From Marisimplicoccus sp038110465 (GTDB lineage Bacteria; Bacteroidota; Bacteroidia; Flavobacteriales; Flavobacteriaceae), in contig JAYNJU010000004.1 of the NCBI GenBank assembly GCA_038110465.1, forward strand, positions 33,757-97,756: a stretch of DNA of 64,000 bases, read 5' to 3'. The notes beneath the pieces were generated by a model. That model ran no database searches. It was not told where the DNA came from and saw only the letters and a list, made by a program, of their open reading frames with translations. The translations under genes and the position numbers were made by a program. How positions within the stretch are numbered: position 1 is the stretch's first letter; every line of letters begins with the position of its first letter. Below, one piece after another: positions 16,461-24,727 of this stretch.

Positions 16461-17675
16461 ATGATAAAAACAATTTCAAAGCTAGGGCCAGGATTACTTT
16501 TTGCTGGTGCAGCTATTGGTGTATCTCATTTAGTTCAATCAACAAGAGCAGGTGCAGATTTTGGATTTGGATTAATATGGGCTTTAATACTTGTAAATTT
16601 GTTTAAGTATCCTTTTTTTCAATATGGCCCTAGATATGCAATTGCAACTGGAGAGAGTCTCTTAGATGGATATTATAAAATAGGTAAACCATTCCTATTA
16701 GCTTACTTTATTTTAAATCTTTTAACAATGTTTACCATTCAAACTGCTGTTACAATTGTTACCGCAGGGCTTGCATCAAGCTTATTTGGCTTTACTGATA
16801 ATATGGTTGTTTGGTCTCTTATAATTACTGTATCATGTTATATAATCTTACTAGTAGGTAAATATCGATTATTAGATAAAATGATAAAAGTTATTATTTT
16901 AATTTTGGCAATTAGTACACTTTTTTCTACAGGAATCGCATCAACTAATACAATTGATTCTTATGACTTTAATCAGATTTTTCCAACTGGTAGTGGTTTA
17001 ATTTTTTTAGTAGCATTTATGGGATGGATGCCAGCTCCTCTTGATATATCAATTTGGCATTCTATTTGGACCATAGAAAAAAATAAAAATCAGAAGATTA
17101 CATATAAGGACAGTTTCTTCGATTTTAATGTAGGATATATTGCAACTGTTATATTAGGAATATGTTTTGTTAGTTTAGGTGCTCTTGTAATGTTTAACTC
17201 TGGTGTTAGCTTTTCTAGTAGCGGAAGTGTTTTTGCAGGTCAACTAATTGAATTATATACAACTAATCTTGGAGAAAGTTTTTATTTAATAATTTCATTA
17301 TGCGCATTTACCACAATGTTAAGCACAACTATTACAACATTAGATGCGTCTCCAAGAACAATGTCAAGGGCTACTCAATTATTAATTAATAATTCAAAAA
17401 ATAATTATTATTTCCATTGGATTTCAATTCTTGCAATTGGAACAATGTTAATTTTTTATTTTTTACTTTCTGAGATGGGTACTTTGGTAGAAATTGCCAC
17501 AGTTTTATCTTTCATTACAGCTCCATTTTACGCGATTTTAAATTATAAATTGGTTACAAGCACCAATATGCCAGATGAATTCAAACCAAAAAAAAATCTA
17601 AGAATTCTAAGCATTACCGGTATATTATTTTTAACAGTTTTTGCTCTTGGCTACATTTTGACTAGGTTTATTTAG
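16461..17675 (+). CDS. Nramp-family transporter, atypical metal site
   Basis: 404 residues with about 11 membrane helices. The first helix reads GPGLLFAGAAIGVSHLVQS, aligning with Nramp helix 1, but the metal-binding DPGN is replaced by GVSH. Helix 6 reads FMGWMPAPLDISIWHS, where canonical MntH has an MPH motif. Nramp proteins use the Asp, Asn and Met to bind Mn2+ or Fe2+, so this clade, which is common in Bacteroidota, probably carries another substrate or works another way. It starts two bases after the four-Cys protein gene. Calling it MntH would go beyond the evidence. Confidence 0.85.
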   Translation: MIKTISKLGPGLLFAGAAIGVSHLVQSTRAGADFGFGLIWALILVNLFKYPFFQYGPRYAIATGESLLDGYYKIGKPFLLAYFILNLLTMFTIQTAVTIVTAGLASSLFGFTDNMVVWSLIITVSCYIILLVGKYRLLDKMIKVIILILAISTLFSTGIASTNTIDSYDFNQIFPTGSGLIFLVAFMGWMPAPLDISIWHSIWTIEKNKNQKITYKDSFFDFNVGYIATVILGICFVSLGALVMFNSGVSFSSSGSVFAGQLIELYTTNLGESFYLIISLCAFTTMLSTTITTLDASPRTMSRATQLLINNSKNNYYFHWISILAIGTMLIFYFLLSEMGTLVEIATVLSFITAPFYAILNYKLVTSTNMPDEFKPKKNLRILSITGILFLTVFALGYILTRFI

Positions 17676-17687
17676 TTTGTATCTTTG
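17658..17687 (+). promoter_or_regulatory. Complete -33/-7 promoter of lipA (TTG-N19-TATCTTTG)
   Basis: TTG at 17658-17660 and TATCTTTG at 17680-17687 are separated by 19 bases, the spacing of Bacteroidota promoters. The box ends six bases before the lipA ATG at 17694, so the message would be leaderless or nearly so. It lies within the last codons of the Nramp gene. Confidence 0.65.
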
Positions 17688-17693
17688 CTTAAT

Positions 17694-18611
17694 ATGTCTG
17701 AGACAAAAACAGTAAATAATGGTTGGGTTAAACTAAATTTACCTAAACCTGATAAAAAGGATAACCCTAGAACAAAAAAGCCAGATTGGATAAGAGTTAA
17801 ACTTCCTATTGGAAAAAAATATACCCAATTAAGAGGTACAGTTGAGAAGAATAATCTCCATACAATATGTGTTTCAGGCAACTGTCCTAATATGGGAGAA
17901 TGTTGGACTGAAGGAACAGCAACATTTATGATTTTAGGAAATATATGTACAAGGTCATGTGGGTTTTGTAATGTACAAACGGGTAGTCCTTTACCTGCAG
18001 ATGAACTTGAACCTTTTAAAGTTGCAAGATCAATTAATATAATGGGGGTAAAACACGCAGTGATTACTTCAGTTGACAGAGATGATCTCAAAGATGGTGG
18101 ATCGATAATATGGGCAGAGACTATAAAAGCAATAAGAGATCTAAATCCAGGCACAACTATTGAAACTTTAATTCCAGATTTTAAGGGTGAAACCCAAAAT
18201 ATTAATAGAATAATAGAAGTTAATCCAGAAGTTGTTTCACATAATTTGGAAACTGTAAGAAGGTTGACTAGAGAGGTTAGAATTCAAGCCAAATACGATA
18301 GAAGTCTTGAGGTGCTTAAATATCTTAAGGAAAATGGAATTAACAGAACAAAGTCAGGTATTATGCTAGGTTTAGGTGAAAAAAAAGAAGAAGTAATTGA
18401 AACCTTGGAAGATCTTAGAAATGTCCATGTAGATATTGTTACTCTAGGTCAATATTTACAACCTACTACAAAGCATTTACCTATATCTAATTTTATTCCT
18501 CCTTCTGAATTTAATGAATATGAATCGATTGCAAAAAAAATGGGTTTTAGACATGTTGAAAGTGGACCTTTAGTAAGATCTTCATATAAAGCTCATAAAC
18601 ATATCTATTAA
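17694..18611 (+). CDS. lipA: Lipoyl synthase
   Basis: 305 residues from the ATG at 17694; a TTG nine bases earlier is in frame but falls inside the promoter box. LipA is a radical-SAM enzyme that inserts two sulfurs into protein-bound octanoyl groups. The auxiliary cluster Cys residues are in CVSGNCPNMGECW near residue 57, the radical-SAM triad in CTRSCGFC near 86, and the C-terminal Ser ligand in ESGPLVRSSYKAHK. It works after LipB, whose gene is at 46.3 kb, and supplies lipoate for complexes such as that of PdhB. It converges with lpxK, sharing TTAA. Confidence 0.97.
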   Translation: MSETKTVNNGWVKLNLPKPDKKDNPRTKKPDWIRVKLPIGKKYTQLRGTVEKNNLHTICVSGNCPNMGECWTEGTATFMILGNICTRSCGFCNVQTGSPLPADELEPFKVARSINIMGVKHAVITSVDRDDLKDGGSIIWAETIKAIRDLNPGTTIETLIPDFKGETQNINRIIEVNPEVVSHNLETVRRLTREVRIQAKYDRSLEVLKYLKENGINRTKSGIMLGLGEKKEEVIETLEDLRNVHVDIVTLGQYLQPTTKHLPISNFIPPSEFNEYESIAKKMGFRHVESGPLVRSSYKAHKHIY

Positions 18612-19624
18612 TTTTTTTCTATAAAATTATTAATAGTTTCATCAAAACTTAAATGATTTATTGACCTAGGGAATTCTATCGAAACTTCTATATAAAAAAC
18701 ATCTCTATTCTGAATTTTAGGAGAAAGTCTTCCAAAATCTTTTTCTGTTGTTATTATATATTTATTGACTGACAATGAATTAATTTTATTGATAGAAACC
18801 TGTTTAAAATTGTAGTGGTCTGCATATTTTAAATGTTTAAATTTTAAACCCTTACTTTTTAAAAAATTGACTAGATATGAAGAGTCTGCAATTCCTGTTA
18901 CAAGTAAAAACTCACTATTTTTTAAATCATTTATCTTAATATTTTTTTCATTTCCTTTTAAAGTTTCTTTGTATACAATACTACTAAAGAATACTTTTTG
19001 ATTCTCTTCAGGCTGTAATTTTGAGATAAAGGAATCTTTATCAGTTCTATTTAGATTATTTGGACATTTAGTGACCACTATGATATTTGCTCTTTTTGAA
19101 GAACCTTTGCCTTCTCTTAAATTACCTATTGGAAGTATTTGATCTTTGTAATATGGATATCTAAAAGTTGTAGTTAATATCATAAGTCCAGGTTTTACAT
19201 AACGATGTTGAAAAATATCATCCCAAATACAGACTTGAGTATTTGGCAGATCATTCATTATTAATTTCATTCCCTTTCTTCTATCCTCACATACAACCAC
19301 ATTTATTTCAGGATGTTTTGAGTAAAATTGATAAGGTTCGTCTCCAATTTCATATGCAGAAGAGTTTGATGTTGCTTTTATAAACCCTCTAGTATCTCTA
19401 TTATACCCCCTGCTTAGAGTTGTAACATTTCTATCTTTTTTAAGTAATTCAATCAAATAATCAACTATTATTGATTTACCTGTTCCACCAGTTGATAAAT
19501 TTCCAACTCCAATTGTTGGGATTTTATATTGAATAGGCTTAATTATACCTATATCAAAAAAGAAATTTCTAGTAGAAACAAAAAAATTATAAATAATTGA
19601 TATGGGATAGAGAAGTATTTTCAT
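18608..19624 (-). CDS. lpxK: Tetraacyldisaccharide 4'-kinase
   Basis: 338 residues, full length. LpxK phosphorylates the 4' position of the lipid A disaccharide on the cytoplasmic face of the inner membrane, giving lipid IVA, the substrate of WaaA (9.3 kb). The N-terminal membrane-associated helix (LLYPISIIYNFFVSTRNFFF) precedes the Walker A IGVGNLSTGGTGKS near residue 48. TLSRGYNR and the DD pair in CIWDDIFQHRYV near 135 are also typical, and TTEKDFGRL occurs near the end. The gene is divergent from the NIF3 gene with about 50 bases between starts. Confidence 0.95.
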   Translation of the reverse strand: MKILLYPISIIYNFFVSTRNFFFDIGIIKPIQYKIPTIGVGNLSTGGTGKSIIVDYLIELLKKDRNVTTLSRGYNRDTRGFIKATSNSSAYEIGDEPYQFYSKHPEINVVVCEDRRKGMKLIMNDLPNTQVCIWDDIFQHRYVKPGLMILTTTFRYPYYKDQILPIGNLREGKGSSKRANIIVVTKCPNNLNRTDKDSFISKLQPEENQKVFFSSIVYKETLKGNEKNIKINDLKNSEFLLVTGIADSSYLVNFLKSKGLKFKHLKYADHYNFKQVSINKINSLSVNKYIITTEKDFGRLSPKIQNRDVFYIEVSIEFPRSINHLSFDETINNFIEKN

Positions 19625-19648
19625 TTTTTATCACCCAAAAGATAATAT

Positions 19649-19656
19649 TATATTTG
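19649..19656 (+). promoter_or_regulatory. Probable -7 box (TATATTTG) of the NIF3/zinc-ribbon operon
   Basis: TATATTTG ends 18 bases before the ATG at 19675. This position supports that ATG as the start, since an upstream in-frame extension would cross the promoter and the lpxK start. Confidence 0.5.
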
Positions 19657-19674
19657 CAATCACTAATAACTGAG

Positions 19675-20466
19675 ATGAAAGTTACTGAATTAATAGATAT
19701 TTTAAATAATTGGATGCCATTAGAGTTGGCAGAAGATTTTGATAATGTTGGCCTAATAGTTGGAGATCATAAATCAGATATATCAGGAATACTTGTGACT
19801 CTTGATACAACAGAAGAAGTTGTCCAGGAAGCCATAGATCGAAATTGTAATATGATTGTAAGTTATCATCCAATTATATTTAATAACCTAAAAAAAATAA
19901 CAGCAGATTCAAACTATGTTCAAAATTCAATAATTAAAGCTGTAAAAAATAATATTTCTATTTATGCTATACACACATCTCTTGATAATCATCCTCAAGG
20001 TATTAGTTATTTTCTCTCAAAAATAATAGGTCTAGATAATATATCTTCTTTAATTTCTAAACCACAAAAAAATAATATCAATTCTGGAATGGGAAGTTTA
20101 GGTCAACTAAAAAAACCTATGAATGAAGATGTTTTTTTAGATTACATTAAAGATAAACTTAATTTAAAAGTAATTAGATATAGTAAAAAATTAAATAAAA
20201 AGATTTCAACTATATCAATTTTAGTAGGATCCGGAAGCTTTGCTATTAAAGATTCAATTGAAAAAAAATCTGATGTATTTATTACCTCTGACTTGAAATA
20301 TCATAACTTTTTTGAAGGTAATAATGAGTTATTATTAGTTGATATTGGTCATTATGAAAGTGAAAATCATATAAAAACTATAATTAAGGAATTTCTTATT
20401 GAAAAATTACCTAATTTTACGGTCCTTTTGTCGGAGCAAAATATTAACCCTGTAAACTATAAATAA
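19675..20466 (+). CDS. NIF3/YbgI (GTP cyclohydrolase 1 type 2-like) family protein
   Basis: 263 residues from the ATG at 19675 (MKVTELIDILNNW). The frame extends 26 codons upstream but overlaps the lpxK start and the promoter, so that extension is rejected. Family landmarks are LAEDFDNVGLIVGD, the metal-binding SYHPIIFNNLKKI, AIHTSLDNHPQGISYFL, and DIGHYESENH near the end. Flavobacterial members are often about 365 residues because of an inserted PII-like domain; this one lacks it. The biochemical role of the family is still unclear. It is two bases upstream of a DUF164-type zinc-ribbon protein gene, a widely conserved pairing. Confidence 0.9.
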   Translation: MKVTELIDILNNWMPLELAEDFDNVGLIVGDHKSDISGILVTLDTTEEVVQEAIDRNCNMIVSYHPIIFNNLKKITADSNYVQNSIIKAVKNNISIYAIHTSLDNHPQGISYFLSKIIGLDNISSLISKPQKNNINSGMGSLGQLKKPMNEDVFLDYIKDKLNLKVIRYSKKLNKKISTISILVGSGSFAIKDSIEKKSDVFITSDLKYHNFFEGNNELLLVDIGHYESENHIKTIIKEFLIEKLPNFTVLLSEQNINPVNYK

Positions 20467-20467
20467 C

Positions 20468-21241
20468 ATGGCAAAAAAAGTTGAAAGCACAGTAGAGGAA
20501 AAACTAAGAGCACTTTTTGATCTTCAACTAATTGATTCAAGAATTGATCAAATCAGAAGTATAAGAGGTGAGCTTCCCTTAGAAGTTGAAGATCTTGAGA
20601 ACGAGATTGCTGGATTAAATAAAAGGCTTGAAAGCTTTGAAAATGAAATTAATGATAGTCAAGATGGAATCAAATTTGAAGAAAATTCTATCACCAATTC
20701 AAAAGCTAATCATAAAAAATATGAATCTGATTTAAAAAAGGTCAGAAACAATAGGGAATATAATGCAATTATTAAAGAGCAAGAGTTTCAAGAGCTTGAA
20801 ATAAAGTTATCTGAAAAAAAGATTTCACAATATAAAGAGATAATAGAAAATAAAACTTCTATCATTGTTGAGCTTAAAGAAAAAATAAAAGATCGTAAGT
20901 CACATCTAAAAAATAAAAACTCAGAGCTAGGTGAGATTTTAAAGGAAACTGAAAAAGAAGAAAAGACACTACTGGAAAAATCAAAAGAATTTGAGAAAAA
21001 GATTGAAGATCATTTAATTTCTGCATATAAGAGAATAAGATCAAATGTTAAAAATGGTTTAGCAATTGTTCCAGTCGAGAGAAATGCTTCTGGAGGATCA
21101 TATTTTACAATTCCACCTCAGGTTCAAATGGAGATTGCATCTAGACAAAAAATTATAACTGATGAATATAGTGGTAGAATCTTAGTTGATCCTCAACTAG
21201 CAGAAGAAGAAATGGAAAAAATGAAAACAATTTTTTCTTAG
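20468..21241 (+). CDS. C4-type zinc-ribbon family protein (DUF164/CT398-like), cysteine-free
   Basis: 257 residues. Residues 10-190 are a long charged coiled coil; residues 195-257 align with the terminal zinc ribbon of the family (VPVERNASGGSYFTIPPQ, then IITDEYSGRILVDPQLAEEE). In typical members the two knuckles are CGGC and CEYCGRIL; here each Cys is replaced by Ser, Ala or Asp, and the whole protein has no Cys. The fold probably persists without zinc. The role of the family is poorly known (a nucleic-acid or flagellum-linked hub in other phyla). It is co-transcribed with the NIF3 gene and ends directly against the asparaginase gene (TAGTTA). Confidence 0.88.
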   Translation: MAKKVESTVEEKLRALFDLQLIDSRIDQIRSIRGELPLEVEDLENEIAGLNKRLESFENEINDSQDGIKFEENSITNSKANHKKYESDLKKVRNNREYNAIIKEQEFQELEIKLSEKKISQYKEIIENKTSIIVELKEKIKDRKSHLKNKNSELGEILKETEKEEKTLLEKSKEFEKKIEDHLISAYKRIRSNVKNGLAIVPVERNASGGSYFTIPPQVQMEIASRQKIITDEYSGRILVDPQLAEEEMEKMKTIFS

Positions 21242-22198
21242 TTATAAAGCTGAACCTGATTTAACTTCTGTGTTTAGTCCATTATTGTAATCCATATATG
21301 TAAAACCAGGTTCAATACTAAAAGAACCAACCTCTCCTTTTTTATTCATAGCTATATATGCTACTTGGAATTTATTTTTTTGAGAGTTTGAAGTCACAAT
21401 TCTATTTATTGCCTCCTCACATGCTTCTTGAGGAGTATATCCCTGTCTCATTAGTTCAACAACAAGAAAAGACCCTACTGTTTTAACTACCTCTTCTCCA
21501 AGACCCGTTGCAACTGCTCCACCAACTTTATTATCGATAAAAAGTCCTGATCCAATTATTGGAGAGTCACCAACCCTTCCGTTCATTTTATATGCTAATC
21601 CACTTGTTGTACATGCACCAGAGATATTATTATTTTTATCCATACATAGCATCCCAATTGTATCATGGTTTTCAATATTTATAATTGGTCTGTACTCTTG
21701 GTTTTCCAGCCATTCTTTCCAGGCTCTTTTTGAATCATCTGTGAGTAAGTTTATTTTCTTATACCCTTGAGAAATTGCAAAATCTTCTGCGCCTTTTCCA
21801 GCGAGCATGACATGTGGAGTTTTTTCCATTACGTCTTTAGCTAATCTAGCTACATTAACTATATTTTCAACTGCTACAACTGAACCGCAGTCTCCTAAAT
21901 GATTCATAACACAGGCATCTAAAGTAACTTTACCAGTTCTATCTGGGGCACCCCCATATCCTACAGTTGTGTTTTTTGGGTTTTCTTCTTCAACTGCTAC
22001 TCCTTGAACTGCAGCATCTAGAGAATTATAGCCATTATCTAATAATTTTCCTGACTTTAAGTTTGCTTCAGTAGTTTTCCATGTTGAAATAGATCTTACC
22101 ATTGGAGAAAAGTTTAAATCTTTAGCTTTTAATTTATTACTAAAAAATGAAGCTAAACCAATAGTAAAAATATCAAAAATAAAATTTCTTCTTTTCAT
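21242..22198 (-). CDS. Glycosylasparaginase (N4-(beta-N-acetylglucosaminyl)-L-asparaginase)
   Basis: 318 residues of the Ntn-hydrolase asparaginase type 2 family. The autoproteolysis site and nucleophile are in NHDTIGMLCMD near residue 153, where cleavage before Thr would yield alpha and beta chains. Downstream, RVGDSPIIGSGLFID and GGAVATGLGEE line the substrate pocket. The N-terminus (MKRRNFIFDIFTIGLASFF) is a signal peptide with a short basic RR-containing n-region, possibly a Tat signal. It removes the Asn-linked sugar from glycopeptides, or Asn-type amides. It lies five bases downstream of the M48 peptidase gene and is probably co-transcribed. Confidence 0.92.
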   Translation of the reverse strand: MKRRNFIFDIFTIGLASFFSNKLKAKDLNFSPMVRSISTWKTTEANLKSGKLLDNGYNSLDAAVQGVAVEEENPKNTTVGYGGAPDRTGKVTLDACVMNHLGDCGSVVAVENIVNVARLAKDVMEKTPHVMLAGKGAEDFAISQGYKKINLLTDDSKRAWKEWLENQEYRPIINIENHDTIGMLCMDKNNNISGACTTSGLAYKMNGRVGDSPIIGSGLFIDNKVGGAVATGLGEEVVKTVGSFLVVELMRQGYTPQEACEEAINRIVTSNSQKNKFQVAYIAMNKKGEVGSFSIEPGFTYMDYNNGLNTEVKSGSAL

Positions 22199-22203
22199 AT
22201 ATT

Positions 22204-23430
22204 TTAATTTAAAGCCTTAAGTCTTTTTATTAGTGGAGGATGAGAATAATGAAAAAATACATAAAGTGGATGAGGGTATATATTAGATAAACTATCAACA
22301 GAAAGTTTTTTTAAAGCAAGAGCTAATTCTTTTCCACTATAAGTTTCTTTAGCATAGGCATCAGCTTCAAATTCATTTTTTCTACTTATTATATTCATAA
22401 TCAATCCAGATAAAAGTGAAATAGGTGAGAAAATTATACTAAAACCAATTAATCCTAAATGAAAATTAGAATTTAAGCCACCTAAAGCTTGAGATATTTC
22501 AGGAAGTCTCAAACACAACTCAAAAATGAATGTCATTAATCCTATTTGTAATATAGATAATATTAATCCTAAAAATATATGTTTCTTTTTATAATGTCCA
22601 ACTTCATGTGCAAGTACTGCTACCAACTCATTATCTGTGTGTTTTTCAACTAAAGTATCATATAATGCAATTGTTTTTCTCGGACCTAAACCACTAAAAA
22701 AAGCATTTGCCTTGGTAGATCTCTTCGAACCATCTATTATATATATGTTTTTAAGAAGATAACCTACTTTCTTTGAGTATTTTTCAATTTTATTTCTTAG
22801 TTCTCCATCCTCTAATGGTGTTAGCTTATTAAAAATTGGCACAATTAAATCTGCATAAAACATATTTAAAAATATCATCAATAATGAAAGCCCTAACCAA
22901 AGCCATAACCAAAATCCATTATTAAAATTATCATAAAGAAAAAGTGCCAGAAAAAGTAATGCTCCTCCAATTATAAAAGTAAGAAATGATGATTTTAAAA
23001 AATCTATAAAAAAAGTCTTTTTGGTTGTCTTATTGAAACCAAATTTTTCCTCAATTACAAATGTGTTGTAATATGAGAATGGAAGAGATATTAAAGTATT
23101 TAAAATATAAAGAATTAAAAAAAATAATCCTGAAGCAATAAAATTAGAATCAATTTTAATTACTATATCATTCAAGAAACCATATCCATTAAAAATCAAT
23201 AAACTGGCTGTTAAGGTAAAACTTAGTGAACCTGAAATAAAACTAATTTTGTTTTTTGATATAGAATATTCTTTTGCTTTTTTATACTTTTTTTTATTAT
23301 AAAACTTATCTAATTCTTTAGGAATCTCATCTTTCCAATTTCTATGATTTAGATAATCAAGAATATTAGAAAAAATAAAATTAAATATTACTAGTCCTAT
23401 TATAATTAAAAACCAATTTTCTGCAGACAT
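22204..23430 (-). CDS. M48 family (STE24/CAAX-prenyl protease 1-like) membrane metalloprotease
   Basis: 408 residues with several membrane helices (about 70-90, 100-120, 150-165, 175-195, 290-310 and 335-355). The zinc site is VLAHEVGHYKKKH near residue 273, and the third ligand Glu is in KNEFEADAYAKE near 355. The pre-HEXXH segment DGSKRSTKANAFFSGLG is typical of STE24-type enzymes. In eukaryotes these trim prenylated CAAX proteins; in bacteria they are assumed to handle membrane-protein quality control. Its downstream neighbour is the glycosylasparaginase, five bases away. Confidence 0.94.
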   Translation of the reverse strand: MSAENWFLIIIGLVIFNFIFSNILDYLNHRNWKDEIPKELDKFYNKKKYKKAKEYSISKNKISFISGSLSFTLTASLLIFNGYGFLNDIVIKIDSNFIASGLFFLILYILNTLISLPFSYYNTFVIEEKFGFNKTTKKTFFIDFLKSSFLTFIIGGALLFLALFLYDNFNNGFWLWLWLGLSLLMIFLNMFYADLIVPIFNKLTPLEDGELRNKIEKYSKKVGYLLKNIYIIDGSKRSTKANAFFSGLGPRKTIALYDTLVEKHTDNELVAVLAHEVGHYKKKHIFLGLILSILQIGLMTFIFELCLRLPEISQALGGLNSNFHLGLIGFSIIFSPISLLSGLIMNIISRKNEFEADAYAKETYSGKELALALKKLSVDSLSNIYPHPLYVFFHYSHPPLIKRLKALN

Positions 23431-23470
23431 TATATACTATTTGATAAATTAGATTTAAATGTAATAAAAG

Positions 23471-23659
23471 ATGATAAAAAAGTTTACAATTATTGGAACT
23501 TTAGGGATTATAATTTTCAGCTCAGGTTTGTGCATTTTTGGTGAAGCAATTATCAGAAAATTTCAAAATCTTGATTACTATTTCATAGGCACAATTTCCC
23601 TAATTCTAATCAATACAGGAATATGTATAATGATAAATAATAAAGATTTATCTAGTTAG
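23471..23659 (+). CDS. Small two-helix membrane protein, unknown
   Basis: 62 residues with two hydrophobic segments (about 6-24 and 37-54) separated by a short charged turn (GEAIIRKFQNLD). No family recognised. It begins 40 bases from the divergent M48 start and its 3' end overlaps the convergent DUF2834 gene by eight bases. Codon and base use are like the surroundings. Its reality rests on position and clear hydrophobic pattern only. Confidence 0.55.
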   Translation: MIKKFTIIGTLGIIIFSSGLCIFGEAIIRKFQNLDYYFIGTISLILINTGICIMINNKDLSS

Positions 23660-23954
23660 ATTTATGATTATTATATAAGTATAGAGGTAAGGCTAATGAA
23701 AATCCTACTAAAAATAAAGGAATTAAATATTTAATTATTTCTAGAGGGGACCTCCTATACTTGTAGATTAAAAAAATCATAAATGAAGATGCAGCAACTG
23801 CTAAGTCCATAGATAACATAGAGACAGCATAATTTTCATAAAGTAATTCAAAGAAACCATTCATTGACCAATTATTAATTTGTAAGAAATTGATCAAGTT
23901 ATAATATGGAAGAGCTATTCCAAGAATACATAATATTAAATATACTTTTTTCAT
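23652..23954 (-). CDS. DUF2834-type membrane protein
   Basis: 100 residues with three predicted helices: 1-20 (a possible uncleaved signal), 42-65 and 75-92. The spacing, the PYYNLINFLQ segment after helix 1, and the AVAASSFMIFLIYKYRR segment match DUF2834 proteins, whose function is unknown. It is the last of a six-gene minus-strand series, 17 bases after the GDPD gene, and so probably co-expressed with glycerol genes, though a role in that pathway is not established. Confidence 0.75.
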   Translation of the reverse strand: MKKVYLILCILGIALPYYNLINFLQINNWSMNGFFELLYENYAVSMLSMDLAVAASSFMIFLIYKYRRSPLEIIKYLIPLFLVGFSLALPLYLYNNHKSN

Positions 23955-23971
23955 AATTAAATTTTAATTCA

Positions 23972-24727
23972 TTATTTATTAATTCTTTCAGGATAATCAG
24001 TTATTATTCCATCTACTTCATAAGATTTCATTTTTTTGATATTTAGATAGTTATTGACGGTATATGGAAATACTTTTAAATTTTTATTTTTGATTTTTTT
24101 TACAACAGATTTTGTCAAAAAGTTTTTATTGGGATTTAAAGAATTAGCATTAATTTTTTTTGCAAGTAATATGGCATTATCTATTTTATTTAAAGAGTCA
24201 ACTAGGATCGCAATTGGCACTTTTTTATTAACAGATCTAAATTTTTCTAATTCATCCCATCTAAAACTTGATATTATAAAATTGTTAGAGGTTAAATTAT
24301 TTTTTCTAATTTTTTCTTCAATGATTTCATTTGTAGAATAGGCTGTATTTAATCCTTTTAACTCAATATTTAAAAAAATATTTTTTGGAATTAAATCTAT
24401 GACTTCTTCGAGTGTAGGTATTTTATAACCTCCTTTTAATTCAATTTTTTTTATAGAATCTAAAGTTATTTTTTCAATAAAAGCGTCTGAATTTGAAAGT
24501 CTATTTAATTGAGGATCATGATGAACAACAATCTCTCCAGTAAATGATTTAAAAACATCAACTTCAATCCCATCTACTCCTAATTCAAGGGCTTTTTCTA
24601 CTGACTCTAAAGTATTTTCAAGAACATGTCCCATTGCTCCCCGATGTCCAACAACCAAATAATCATTATTAAAGTGACAGGAATAAGAAGATAAAATTAT
24701 TAGGGCAACTAATATTCTTTTAATCAT
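23972..24727 (-). CDS. Glycerophosphodiester phosphodiesterase, lipoprotein
   Basis: 251 residues with a lipoprotein signal (MIKRILVALIILSSYSC). The GDPD fold is clear: VGHRGAMG with the catalytic His, NTLESVEKALELGVDGIEVD with the metal Glu/Asp pair, and EIVVHHDPQLNRLS with the second His. It hydrolyses head-group diesters, such as glycerophosphocholine, to glycerol-3-phosphate and alcohol in the envelope. It overlaps the SDR gene upstream by eight bases and belongs to the glp operon. A periplasmic phosphatase would then give glycerol for GlpF. Confidence 0.94.
   Translation of the reverse strand: MIKRILVALIILSSYSCHFNNDYLVVGHRGAMGHVLENTLESVEKALELGVDGIEVDVFKSFTGEIVVHHDPQLNRLSNSDAFIEKITLDSIKKIELKGGYKIPTLEEVIDLIPKNIFLNIELKGLNTAYSTNEIIEEKIRKNNLTSNNFIISSFRWDELEKFRSVNKKVPIAILVDSLNKIDNAILLAKKINANSLNPNKNFLTKSVVKKIKNKNLKVFPYTVNNYLNIKKMKSYEVDGIITDYPERINK

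Noticed and set aside
16461..17675. Naming the Nramp-type gene mntH
   Set aside because: The DPGN and MPH metal motifs are missing, so manganese transport is not supported.
19597..19674. 26-codon N-terminal extension of the NIF3 protein
   Set aside because: It overlaps the lpxK start and contains the promoter box; the conserved N-terminus begins at the ATG at 19675.
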